Shown here piece after piece: positions 23,796 to 31,083 of a DNA stretch of 33,082 bases. The stretch is from Hyphomonadaceae bacterium UBA5336 (GTDB taxonomy: Bacteria; Pseudomonadota; Alphaproteobacteria; Caulobacterales; Hyphomonadaceae). The translations under genes and the position numbers were made by a program. The notes under the pieces are model-generated. The model was not told where the DNA came from. It did not search any database and saw only the letters and a list, made by a program, of their open reading frames with translations. The stretch is from positions 1-33,082 of the forward strand of contig DHQO01000039.1 of NCBI GenBank assembly GCA_002408125.1. Reading direction: 5' to 3'. How positions within the stretch are numbered: position 1 is the stretch's first letter; the number at the start of each line of letters is the position of its first letter.

Positions 23796-24221
23796 ATGAC
23801 AAAGGCCCCCTTTCCCGTCTCGCAGATCCTGGTGCCGGTGGACATGGGCACACCCGACGCCTCAGGCCCGGCCCTCGCCACGGCGGCCTGGCATGCCGGC
23901 CAGACCGGCGCGCGCGTGCATGTGCTGACGGTGGTCAAGCCGCTCGGCGGCGCGATCACCGAGTTGCCGGCGAGCCATCAGGAGGATTTCGAGGCCTTCG
24001 TGGCCGGCGCGGCTGCGCGCCATGGCTGCGCGATGACGGCGGTGCTGCGCAGCCATGAGTCGCCTGATCATGTCATCCGCGAGACGGTGAAATCGCTGGG
24101 CATCGACCTTGTGGTGATGACAACCCACCATCCCAGCCTCACCGACCGCCTCCTCGGCTCCCACGCCTCCAGGACCGCCCTGCATGCGGACTGCTCGGTT
24201 CTGGTCTTGCGCGGAGAGTAG
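23796..24221 (+). CDS. Universal stress protein, UspA family
   Basis: A 141-residue single Usp domain: ILVPVDMGTPDASGPALATAAWHA at the N-terminus, VVMTTHHPSLTDRLLGSHASRTALHADCSVLVLRG at the C-terminus. The ATP-binding motif G-2X-G-9X-G(S/T) is not intact (GSHASRTALHADCS), so it may be a non-ATP-binding UspA type. ATG 23796 has GGAG 10 bases upstream. It is after the dnaK terminator and is convergent with the AraC gene (6 bp between stops). The nearness to dnaK fits a general stress role. Confidence 0.9.
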   Translation: MTKAPFPVSQILVPVDMGTPDASGPALATAAWHAGQTGARVHVLTVVKPLGGAITELPASHQEDFEAFVAGAAARHGCAMTAVLRSHESPDHVIRETVKSLGIDLVVMTTHHPSLTDRLLGSHASRTALHADCSVLVLRGE

Positions 24222-24227
24222 GGCCGA

Positions 24228-25184
24228 CTACTCCGGCCTGCCGAGATAATCTGTCGGCAGCACTTCGGAGAAACTGGCAATGGCAGGAGATTGACCCCGC
24301 ACGAACTGCACCGGCGAGACACCCACATGCCGGGAAAACGCCACGCTGAACGCACTTGCCGAGCCATAGCCGACCTTCGCGGCAACTTCCGCGATATTGC
24401 CATCTTGGTACTGCAGCAGGTTCTTTGCCTTGGCCATGCGCCACGACAGAAGATACGCCATCGGGGAGACGCCAAGGGTTTGCCTGAAGCGATCGAAAAA
24501 AGCAGAGCGGGACAGTGCGGCCTCCGCCGCTAACTCTGCCACGCTCCAGGGCCTGGCCGGGTTTTCGTGCATTCGCCGGATCGCCGGAGCAAGCCGGTCG
24601 TCGGAAAGCCCACACAGGAGACCGGGCGACGCCAGGCTTCCTGCAGATGATCGCAAGGCCTCGATCAGCAGCACTTCCATCAACCGAGCCAGGATGACGT
24701 CCCGTCCCGGCCGCATCGCCAATGATTCTGCGCGCACAAGCCGGGCCAGAGTCGCCAGCCTCTCCTCATCGCGGACCCGGACCATTTGCGGCAACAGCGA
24801 AACCAGCAGGTTGGCGTCCGGAGAAACGAACTCACAGTACCCAATCAGCAGCTGAACATCCGGTGGGCCTTCCTGCACGCCGATCCGGACCTCGGCATCA
24901 GCGATATAGGTCGGCCGGGACGCCAGGTTCTCCGGTGCCGGCGGGTTGGCGCTCGACATCGAAAAATCCTCCATGGAAGGCACCAGGACGAACTCCGTCT
25001 CGTGCAGTGTGACGGGCTCATCGCCCGGCCTTTCCAGACGACAGGTGCCGTTCAGCACCAGGCAGTAGAACGGCTGTCCAGGCTCGGCGCGGCGCACGCG
25101 CCACATGCCAGCGCCATTGACCAGTTTGGAAAAAGGCGCGGTCGGCTGAAGCAAGGTCACGATATCAGCAAGCGGATCGGTCAT
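24228..25184 (-). CDS. AraC-family transcriptional regulator with cupin N-terminal domain
   Basis: A 318-residue regulator. Residues about 5-190 form a cupin_6-type sensing domain (FYCLVLNGTCRLERPGDEPVTLHETEFVLVPS). Residues about 205-300 hold two helix-turn-helix units (WSVAELAAEAALSRSAFFDRFRQTLGVSPMAYLLSWRMAKA, then IAEVAAKVGYGSASAFSVAFSRHVGVSP), given here as their recognisable ends. AGGAA precedes the ATG. It is divergent from the SDR gene by about 107 bp, and regulators of this kind usually control that neighbour. The inducer is unknown. Confidence 0.93.
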   Translation of the reverse strand: MTDPLADIVTLLQPTAPFSKLVNGAGMWRVRRAEPGQPFYCLVLNGTCRLERPGDEPVTLHETEFVLVPSMEDFSMSSANPPAPENLASRPTYIADAEVRIGVQEGPPDVQLLIGYCEFVSPDANLLVSLLPQMVRVRDEERLATLARLVRAESLAMRPGRDVILARLMEVLLIEALRSSAGSLASPGLLCGLSDDRLAPAIRRMHENPARPWSVAELAAEAALSRSAFFDRFRQTLGVSPMAYLLSWRMAKAKNLLQYQDGNIAEVAAKVGYGSASAFSVAFSRHVGVSPVQFVRGQSPAIASFSEVLPTDYLGRPE

Positions 25185-25291
25185 TTCTGGATTCCTGCGA
25201 ATGCATTGCGGACGATCTATTATCGTAAGTCCGGAGCACGGGGGCCATCTCTACGATGCGATACGTCGCGTGACCACACATGGAGCAAGTC

Positions 25292-26035
25292 ATGAAGACA
25301 ATTTTGATCACCGGGTGCTCATCCGGCTTTGGCCTGGAAACGGCCAATTACTTCCACGCCCGGGACTGGAATGTGATTGCCACGATGCGCACGCCTCGCG
25401 AAGACATCCTGCCGAAATCCGACCGGATGCGCGTATTGCCGCTGGACGTCACGGACGCCCGGAGCATTGCCGCGGCTGTAGATGCGGCGGGTCCGATCGA
25501 CGTTCTCGTCAACAATGCCGGGATCGGCTGGCTGAATGCCCTTGAGGGCACGCCGATGAATGTCGTCCGGGATGTTTTCGAGACCAATACCATCGGAACC
25601 ATGGCGATGATCCAGGCGGTCCTGCCCCAGTTTCGCGAGCGCAGGTCCGGGGTCATCGTCAACATATCTTCAAGCGTCACCCTGAAATCGCTTCCCTTGC
25701 TGTCGGTCTACACGGCCAGCAAGCACGCCGTAAACGGATTTACCGAGTCGCTGGCGCTGGAGCTTGAACCGTTCAATATTCGCGTCCGCATCGTCCTTCC
25801 CGGCCGGGCGCCCGACACACGCTTTGGCGATAATGCACGTGCCCGCATGACCGATGGCTTTCCCGAGGCCTACACGGCCCTGGCGCAAACCATCATGTCG
25901 GGTTGGGAGCAGGACGCTTCACCGATCACGCTTCCCGGCGATGTGCCCGAAGCCGTCTGGCGGGCGGTCACCGATCCGTCCAGCCCGATGCGGCTGCCGG
26001 CAGGCGCGGATGCCATCGCCCTGTCCTCTGGCTGA
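25292..26035 (+). CDS. Short-chain dehydrogenase/reductase (classical SDR)
   Basis: A 247-residue oxidoreductase with the NAD(P) loop ILITGCSSGFGLETA, LDVTDARS, VLVNNAGIGWLNA, and the catalytic Ser (ISSSV), Tyr and Lys (YTASKHAV). The Arg in the ATMRTP segment after the second strand could favour NADP. ATG 25292 is chosen because GGAG lies 6-7 bases upstream; ATG 25280 would add four residues. The gene is divergent from an AraC regulator with a cupin sensor, which probably activates it. Substrate unknown. Confidence 0.92.
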   Translation: MKTILITGCSSGFGLETANYFHARDWNVIATMRTPREDILPKSDRMRVLPLDVTDARSIAAAVDAAGPIDVLVNNAGIGWLNALEGTPMNVVRDVFETNTIGTMAMIQAVLPQFRERRSGVIVNISSSVTLKSLPLLSVYTASKHAVNGFTESLALELEPFNIRVRIVLPGRAPDTRFGDNARARMTDGFPEAYTALAQTIMSGWEQDASPITLPGDVPEAVWRAVTDPSSPMRLPAGADAIALSSG

Positions 26036-26087
26036 GGTTTCAGGCAAGCCTCTCCAACCCCTTGTCCCCGACGGCATAATCCCCGGC

Positions 26088-26714
26088 ATGGATGTTCGCA
26101 TGGATTCAGCCATGGAGCGCGGGTGGGCGCTGGTGGGGCAGGTTCTGGCCTGGCTCGCCGCGCTGGACGGGCTCGCGCGCGGCTGGATGCCGGGGCGGGA
26201 CTGGTGGCGGGCCTTTGCCGAGTTGCGCCAGGCCGAGGGGGTGGCGCGCCGGCTGGTGATCGCGCTCGCCCTTGAGGGGCCGGCGCCTGCCGCCCCCACC
26301 GCGCCGCCCGACCCCAAACCTGACAGGCCGGCGATGAAACGCGCCGGCGCGCGCGCCCCCTATGCGCCGGGCTTTGCCCTGTTCGATCCGCTGGGCGCGC
26401 TGCTGCCAGGTGCGGGCCGGGCGACAGGTCCCGAGCGCGCGGGCGAGGTGCCCCATGCCACTCATGGGCTGGCGAGCCGGCTGGCCGCGCTTTCGGCTGT
26501 GCTGGAGGACCCGTCCGGGGCGGCCGCACGCATGGCGCGGTTCCTGGCTGGCGAGGCGGTGGGGCGGGCCTCGCCGCTGCGCCCGGGTGCGCCGCCCGGC
26601 TGGCATGCGGGCCTGCATATGAGCCAGGCTGGCGACCGCTATATGGAGGCCCACCGGGCCGCGCTCACCGCCCTCAATGCCCCGCGCGCGCCGCCGACAC
26701 TTTCCGCAATCTGA
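26088..26714 (+). CDS. Unrecognised protein, Ala/Pro-rich
   Basis: A 208-residue protein without a family I recognise. An N-terminal helical stretch (ALVGQVLAWLAALDGLARGW) is followed by an Ala/Arg-rich helix (AFAELRQAEGVARRLVIALAL), a Pro-rich linker with PAAPTAPPDPKPDRP, and a C-terminal helical part (GLASRLAALSAVLEDPSGAAARMARFLAG). There is no signal peptide or catalytic motif. Codon use is strongly GC3, as in neighbouring genes, which supports coding. ATG 26088 starts 53 bp after the SDR stop; later ATGs at 26103 and 26112 are possible. A structural or regulatory role in the cytoplasm is as far as one can go. Confidence 0.6.
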   Translation: MDVRMDSAMERGWALVGQVLAWLAALDGLARGWMPGRDWWRAFAELRQAEGVARRLVIALALEGPAPAAPTAPPDPKPDRPAMKRAGARAPYAPGFALFDPLGALLPGAGRATGPERAGEVPHATHGLASRLAALSAVLEDPSGAAARMARFLAGEAVGRASPLRPGAPPGWHAGLHMSQAGDRYMEAHRAALTALNAPRAPPTLSAI

Positions 26715-26718
26715 ATGC

Positions 26719-26751
26719 AAAAAACCCCGGTTCCCTGATGGGAGACCGGGG
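26719..26751 (-). terminator. Rho-independent terminator, peroxiredoxin side
   Basis: On the minus strand CCCCGGTCTCCC and GGGAACCGGGG pair (one mismatch region) around ATCA and are followed by TTTTTT. It lies about 110 bp after the peroxiredoxin stop. The stem is also placed right after the 26088-26714 gene, so it may act for both directions, though the T-run favours the minus strand. Confidence 0.8.
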
Positions 26752-26863
26752 TGTGAGGTGCTGGCCGGGGCTGGCCAGCGGCCGGTCCATCGCGCCGGCC
26801 CGAGAGTGCGAATGACGGGCCGGGGCGGGGCCGGGGTCCGGGCCCTTGCGGGCCCGTGGAGAC

Positions 26864-27499
26864 CTATTTGTTCGGCTGCGGGGTCGTGCGCAGATAGGGT
26901 TTCACCGTGGTGTAGCCCTTGGGGAACAGCTTGTCGGCGTCTTCATTGGACACGCTCGGCACGATGATGACATCCTCGCCATCGGCCCAGTTCACCGGGG
27001 TGGCGACCTTGTAGCCGTCGGTCAGCTGCAGGCTGTCGATCAGGCGCAGGATCTCGTCGAAGTTCCGGCCGGCCGACGGCGGATAGATGATCGAGGCACG
27101 GATCTTCTTGTTGGGGTCGATGACATAGACCGCGCGCACGGTGACCTTGGGGTCCGCGTTCGGGTGGATCATGTTGTAGAGGGTCGCGACCTGTTTTTCC
27201 GGATCGGCGATGATCGGGAAGTCGACCGTGCAGCCCTGGGTTTCCTCGATGTCGGAGATCCAGGCCTTGTGCTGCTCGACCGTGTCGACCGAGATCACGA
27301 TCGCCTTGGCATGACGCGCGGCGAGCTTGTCCTTCAGCCTGGCGGTATAGCCAAGCTCGGTGGTGCAGACCGGGGTGAAGTCTGCCGGGTGGGAGAAGAA
27401 GACGACCCAGTCATCTCCGATCCAGTCATGGAACCGGATACGGCCTTCTGTGGTGTCGGCTTCGAAGTCTGGGGCGATATCGCCGAGCAAGAGGCTCAT
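26864..27499 (-). CDS. 1-Cys peroxiredoxin (Prx6 type)
   Basis: A 211-residue thiol peroxidase. The peroxidatic Cys is in FFSHPADFTPVCTTEL (about residue 45-46). The Prx6-type C-terminal part is present (DPNKKIRASIIYPPSAGRNFDEILRLIDSLQLTD, then TPVNWADGEDVIIVP). It removes peroxides in the cytoplasm. ATG 27499 with GGAGC upstream is preferred; the open frame extends 22 residues further without similarity. It is divergent from sixA with a 22-bp palindrome between the two. Confidence 0.95.
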   Translation of the reverse strand: MSLLLGDIAPDFEADTTEGRIRFHDWIGDDWVVFFSHPADFTPVCTTELGYTARLKDKLAARHAKAIVISVDTVEQHKAWISDIEETQGCTVDFPIIADPEKQVATLYNMIHPNADPKVTVRAVYVIDPNKKIRASIIYPPSAGRNFDEILRLIDSLQLTDGYKVATPVNWADGEDVIIVPSVSNEDADKLFPKGYTTVKPYLRTTPQPNK

Positions 27500-27563
27500 G
27501 TTTTTTGCTCCGTCTGCTTGATCTTGATGCAAAGACTGGTGACTTTGGCGGAGCAAACAAGGC

Positions 27564-27585
27564 ATATCACGCTGAGGCGTGGTAT
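27564..27585. promoter_or_regulatory. Imperfect 22-bp palindrome between peroxiredoxin and sixA genes
   Basis: ATATCACGC and GCGTGGTAT are reverse complements at 8 of 9 positions, with TGAG between. It lies 65 bp upstream of the peroxiredoxin start and 34 bp upstream of the sixA-like start. A regulator of the peroxide response would be a natural guess. Confidence 0.4.
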
Positions 27586-27619
27586 CAGATTTTCTAAGTC
27601 AGGACGTGCAGCGGCCCAT

Positions 27620-28141
27620 ATGAAGCGTCTCATTCTCATGCGTCATGCCAAGACCGAGCCCTGGCATGAGAGCGTTGACGATCATGGCCGGGCGCTTGTC
27701 GAGCGCGGATTTACCGATGCTGCCGCCGTCGGGGCGGAGCTGACAAGCCGCGGCTGGCTGCCTGACAGCGCGCTGGTCTCCACCGCCCGGCGCGCCCGGG
27801 AAACCTGGAAGGCGGTCTCGGCCGACTGGGGCGAGATCCCGGCCATCCTTGATGAGGCGATGTATCTTGCCGCGCCGCAGACCATAGACGCGGTGCTTTC
27901 GGCCAGTTCCCCGGCCGGCACGTTGATCGTGGTCGGGCATAATCCGGGCCTGCACGAGTTCGCCTGCATGCTCGACCGGCGCGGCCCGCCTGGCAACCCG
28001 TATGCCCATGACCGCCTGTTCGAGAAGTTCCCCACTGGCTGCGTGGCCCTGTTCGAGGCGGGCGAGGAGGTGGTCTATCATTCCTCGGCCTTCCAACTGG
28101 TCGATATCATCCGTCCCCGCGACCTTGAGGACGAGGACTGA
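27620..28141 (+). CDS. SixA-like histidine phosphatase
   Basis: A 173-residue member of the histidine phosphatase superfamily. LILMRHAKTEPW carries the catalytic RHG-like Arg8-His9, STARRARETW holds the second phosphate-binding Arg, and VVGHNPGLHEF the second His. SixA in E. coli removes phosphate from histidine phosphotransfer proteins; related short forms act on other phosphohistidines. The start ATG 27620 has only a weak ribosome site. It is divergent from the peroxiredoxin gene and convergent with the UrcA gene. Confidence 0.88.
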   Translation: MKRLILMRHAKTEPWHESVDDHGRALVERGFTDAAAVGAELTSRGWLPDSALVSTARRARETWKAVSADWGEIPAILDEAMYLAAPQTIDAVLSASSPAGTLIVVGHNPGLHEFACMLDRRGPPGNPYAHDRLFEKFPTGCVALFEAGEEVVYHSSAFQLVDIIRPRDLEDED

Positions 28142-28149
28142 GCCGCATG

Positions 28150-28184
28150 AAAAAGGCCGCCCCGCCGGACTGGCGAAGCGGCCT
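28150..28184 (-). terminator. Rho-independent terminator after the UrcA-family gene
   Basis: On the minus strand AGGCCGC and GCGGCCT pair around an inner GC-rich loop and are followed by TTTTTC. It lies 16 bp after the stop of the UrcA-family gene and just after the sixA-like stop on the other strand. Confidence 0.8.
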
Positions 28185-28199
28185 CTCATCTGGACGGTC

Positions 28200-28520
28200 T
28201 CAGCCCTGGTTGCGGGCTTCCCAGTCTTCGAACGCCTGGTCGAGGGCGGGCGTGTCGATTTGGGCAACGGTGCGCTCCAGGGTGGTGGCAACACACTGCT
28301 TGGCCATGGCTTCGCGGATGGCGAGCGGGAAGACGCGGCGGTCTTCGCAGTGATCGGCCACCTGGTGTTCCAGGTCTTGGAGAACCTGCGCGGCGCCCTG
28401 TTCGGTCTGAACAGCCTTGGCATCGTAGGTGTAATCGAAGCTGAAATCATTGGCGGCGGAAGCGGTGCCGGCGATGGCGAGGCCGGAAAGGATCACGGCG
28501 AGGGTTTTGGTGTATGACAT
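28200..28520 (-). CDS. UrcA-family exported protein
   Basis: A 106-residue protein with a signal peptide (MSYTKTLAVILSGLAIAGTASA, cut after ASA). The mature part has the UrcA look: a short FSFDYTYD strand, then two helices with spaced Cys (VADHCEDRR and AMAKQCVATTLERTV), which may form a disulfide in the periplasm. The family is common in alphaproteobacteria and its function is not known. GGAGGA lies 8-9 bases before the ATG. A small gene and an AT-rich tract with repeated motifs lie upstream on the same strand. Confidence 0.85.
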   Translation of the reverse strand: MSYTKTLAVILSGLAIAGTASAANDFSFDYTYDAKAVQTEQGAAQVLQDLEHQVADHCEDRRVFPLAIREAMAKQCVATTLERTVAQIDTPALDQAFEDWEARNQG

Positions 28521-28607
28521 GGGGTATTCCTCCGTTGAAAAAGTTTGCTTGTGGTTGGGTTGGGGCCCCGCCCGGGGCGTCTCCGGGCAGGGACGGCATC
28601 TGGGACC

Positions 28608-28805
28608 TTACCGGACCACCCGGCGGCGCTGGCGGGTGCGGCGAGCGACAAGCAGGGAGGTGCGCTTGTGGGTGGGCTCTCCGTCGTTGGCGGCCACCGG
28701 GAGCGGCAGAGTCACAGAGCGAAAGCGGTCTGCAGCGTCCCGGGCGACAACAGCGCCGGCGAGAGAAACAGACGCGGTGTCGTTGGTGCGAACGAGGGCG
28801 GTCAT
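28608..28805 (-). CDS. Small unrecognised basic protein
   Basis: A 65-residue open frame from ATG 28805 with AAGGA about 9 bases upstream. The protein has no signal peptide, begins MTALVRTNDTASVSLAGAV and ends in a very Arg-rich tail (RRTRQRRRVVR). I do not recognise it. It lies 87 bp upstream of the UrcA gene on the same strand, so the two could share the promoter in the AT-rich tract. The short length and open frames on the opposite strand leave real doubt that it is a gene. Confidence 0.45.
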   Translation of the reverse strand: MTALVRTNDTASVSLAGAVVARDAADRFRSVTLPLPVAANDGEPTHKRTSLLVARRTRQRRRVVR

Positions 28806-28897
28806 TGGTTTCAGGTCCTTCTTTGGTGCGGGCCACCTGGCCCGGGGGGTTGGTGTCTCCGGGCTCATCCCGTCGACAGGATCCATCTAAGTCAGGA

Positions 28898-29000
28898 ATT
28901 ATCGAAAAACAATATCTCCATATCGAAAAACATGATGACTTTTAGATAAATCAAATAAAATCAATGAGATAAATTTTATTGTTTTTCGATATTTCAAAAA
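28898..29000. promoter_or_regulatory. AT-rich tract with three TATCGAAAAACA motifs
   Basis: In a GC-rich region, about 100 bp are markedly AT-rich. TATCGAAAAACA occurs at 28900-28911 and 28921-28932 (21 bp apart, two helical turns) and in reverse orientation near 28982-28993. The first and third are parts of a perfect 14-bp inverted pair TATCGAAAAACAAT/ATTGTTTTTCGATA. A weaker TATCGAAA lies near 29036-29043 in reverse. The tract lies between the divergent small/UrcA genes and the large glycosyltransferase gene, so it is probably a regulator-binding promoter region. Confidence 0.6.
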
Positions 29001-29108
29001 GATGACAGTCTGGCTCTCATCCCCGGCCCGAAAAATTTCGATACGATTTGTTAACTTTTCCACCGCGGGTGGTTGCGCTGTGGAATTCTCTCGTCTTTGT
29101 TCATTTTC

Positions 29109-30605
29109 ATGGCGGGTCCGGGGGGCATTCGAGACTTCACGCCGGAATGGACTGTGGAAACACAGGACGCTCCGGACGATTGGGCGCGTACCGGCGCGGC
29201 CTCAACCGTTTCCGCCGACGACATCCTGTTCGACTATTGCGCCCTGCGCGCCAGCCTGTCGCTGGAGTTTGCCGAGCCGCATCTGTCAGCCTGCACGCGC
29301 ACCGGTCTCAGGATATCCCCCGCGATTGCCGGACTGGCCGGCCCGCTCCTTGCCTTTGGCCTGTTCGCGCCGGACCTGGTGCTCGCAGCCGGACTGGCGG
29401 CAGGCTTTGCCGCCTTTGCGGTGCTGGTGGCCTGGCGGACCTGGCTCCTTGCCGTGGCGACCACGCCGGGCTTTCGCCGGCCACCGCATATAAGAGAGCT
29501 GCCGGAGACCGAGCTGCCCATCTATACCGTGCTGGTGCCGCTTTATCACGAGGCCAGCGCCGTGCCGGGCCTTGCCCGCGCCATGGCCCGGCTCGACTGG
29601 CCAGCCGACCGGCTCGACATCATCCTCCTCATGGAAGAGGCCGATACCTGTACCCAGTTCGCGGCCGCCTGCGCGCGATGGCCCGCCGGGACGCGCCAGC
29701 TCGTCCTGCCGCCCGGTGCGCCGCAGACCAAGCCGCGCGCGCTCAATTACGGGCTTCAGCATGCCCGCGGCACGCTCGCCTGTATCTATGATGCCGAGGA
29801 CCGGCCCCATCCCAGCCAGCTCAAGGCCGCCTTTGCCGCCTTCGCGCGCGGGGGTGAGGATCTCGCCTGCGTGCAGGCGCCGCTGGCGGCCTATAATCAC
29901 CGCGAAAGCTGGCTCGCGACCCATTGGGCGATGGAATATGCGGTTCAGTTCGGCCTGCTCCTGCCCGCGCTTTCCCGCATGCGCCTGCCAATCCTGCTCG
30001 GGGGAACCAGCAATCACTTCCGCATGGCGGTGCTGCGCCGGATGAATGGCTGGGATGCATGGAACGTCACCGAGGATGCCGATCTCGGCGTGCGGCTCGC
30101 CCGGCGGGGCTATCGCAGCGCGGTGATCACGCCGCCGACCCTGGAAGAGGCCCCGGAATCGCTCGGCATCTGGGTGGCCCAGCGCTCGCGCTGGCTGAAG
30201 GGCTTCTGGCAGAGCTGGGTGGTGATGATGCGCGCACCGCGACAGGCTGCAGCGGAAATGGGCTGGCCGGGATTCCTGGCGCTGCAGGTGATGCTGGCCG
30301 GCACCTTCCTCGCCGCGCTGGTGCATGGCCCGCTGATGATCGGCCTTTGCGTGGGGCTTCTTGCCGGCTGGATCGCGCCGGATGGTGTGGGCCTCCTGCT
30401 CCTGGTGCTCGGCTATCTCTCCAATGCCGTAGCCATGCTGGTCACGCCCGGCCCGAAGCATATGCGGCGCTGGCAGGCTGTGGCGACATTGCCACTCTAC
30501 TGGCCGCTTCAGACCCTTGCGGCAGTGCGTGCGCTTTACGGATGGCTGTGCGCGCCCCATTTCTGGGCCAAGACTCCACACGGCCTGACCGCGCACCGGG
30601 GCTGA
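29109..30605 (+). CDS. Membrane glycosyltransferase family 2, cellulose-synthase-like
   Basis: A 498-residue protein. Membrane segments lie near residues 60-110 (ISPAIAGLAGPLLAFGLF, LVLAAGLAAGFAAFAVLVAW) and 370-470. Between them is a processive-type GT-A domain: VLVPLYHEASAVPGL, CIYDAEDRPHPSQL (DxD-type acidic site), GGTSNHFR, VTEDADLGVRLARRGY and QRSRWLKGF (the QxxRW motif that binds the growing chain in BcsA and hyaluronan synthase). It should polymerise or transfer a sugar at the inner membrane; product unknown. No PilZ domain or BcsB partner is adjacent. The start is uncertain: ATG 29109 is used, a TTG at 29073 adds 12 residues, and neither has a clear ribosome site. Confidence 0.88.
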   Translation: MAGPGGIRDFTPEWTVETQDAPDDWARTGAASTVSADDILFDYCALRASLSLEFAEPHLSACTRTGLRISPAIAGLAGPLLAFGLFAPDLVLAAGLAAGFAAFAVLVAWRTWLLAVATTPGFRRPPHIRELPETELPIYTVLVPLYHEASAVPGLARAMARLDWPADRLDIILLMEEADTCTQFAAACARWPAGTRQLVLPPGAPQTKPRALNYGLQHARGTLACIYDAEDRPHPSQLKAAFAAFARGGEDLACVQAPLAAYNHRESWLATHWAMEYAVQFGLLLPALSRMRLPILLGGTSNHFRMAVLRRMNGWDAWNVTEDADLGVRLARRGYRSAVITPPTLEEAPESLGIWVAQRSRWLKGFWQSWVVMMRAPRQAAAEMGWPGFLALQVMLAGTFLAALVHGPLMIGLCVGLLAGWIAPDGVGLLLLVLGYLSNAVAMLVTPGPKHMRRWQAVATLPLYWPLQTLAAVRALYGWLCAPHFWAKTPHGLTAHRG

Positions 30606-30653
30606 CGCCCCCCCTGGACGCATCCTGGCCCTTCAGACCCGGATGGCTCTCTC

Positions 30654-30881
30654 GTGCTTGAATGGCTTATCACTGGCGGTGCGTTCCTGGCCTGTGTCGG
30701 CCTGGCGGTGCTGGCCAATCACAAGTCCACCGAGGTCTGGGACGAGCCGCGCCCGCGCCTCATCCCCTGGCGGATCGTCATGGTGTTTGCCGCCTTCGGG
30801 GCGATCCTGGCCATTGTTCACGCGATGAATCTCGCCGGCTTCGAGACCGGGCCGGACAAGGCCCTGCTCGGGCGCTTCTAG
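30654..30881 (+). CDS. Small two-helix membrane protein
   Basis: A 75-residue protein of unknown function starting with GTG (GGATGG upstream). Two hydrophobic segments, LITGGAFLACVGLAVLA (5-21) and IVMVFAAFGAILAIVHAMNL (41-60), flank a charged loop (NHKSTEVWDEPRPRLIPWR). Both ends probably face the cytoplasm. It lies 48 bp after the glycosyltransferase gene on the same strand and may be co-transcribed, but nothing shows that they work together. Confidence 0.65.
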   Translation: MLEWLITGGAFLACVGLAVLANHKSTEVWDEPRPRLIPWRIVMVFAAFGAILAIVHAMNLAGFETGPDKALLGRF

Positions 30882-30908
30882 ATCCGCGGATGCTATGTGA
30901 GTCAGGGT

Positions 30909-30978
30909 CCGCCCTCTCCCCCTCCCAACCGCCCCACAGTTTCGCAGCATTGGGGCGGTTGGGAGGGGGAGAGGGCGG
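30909..30978. repeat. Perfect 28-bp inverted repeat with 14-base loop
   Basis: The arms 30909-30936 and 30951-30978 are exact reverse complements over 28 bp, one almost purely C/T-rich (beginning CCGCCCTCTCCCCC) and the other G-rich. The loop is CAGTTTCGCAGCAT. It would form a very stable hairpin in RNA from either strand. There is no T-run after it, so it is not a standard terminator. It fills most of the gap before the acyl-CoA dehydrogenase gene. Confidence 0.9.
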
Positions 30979-31083
30979 CTCAGGCTGAATACAAACCTTC
31001 ACGTGGCGTCATGGCTTTCAAGCGGCCCGTGGGCGCTGTAACCTCCGCGTAAACACCCAAGAACAATCTGGAGGAGAGAGCCC

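Noticed and set aside
27599..28450. Minus-strand frame of about 280 codons
   Set aside because: It covers the SixA-like gene and the UrcA gene in wrong frames, and a terminator lies inside it.
28450..28949. Three overlapping plus-strand frames of 130-150 codons
   Set aside because: They read through the UrcA ribosome site and the small minus-strand gene, with no recognisable protein and no ribosome site.
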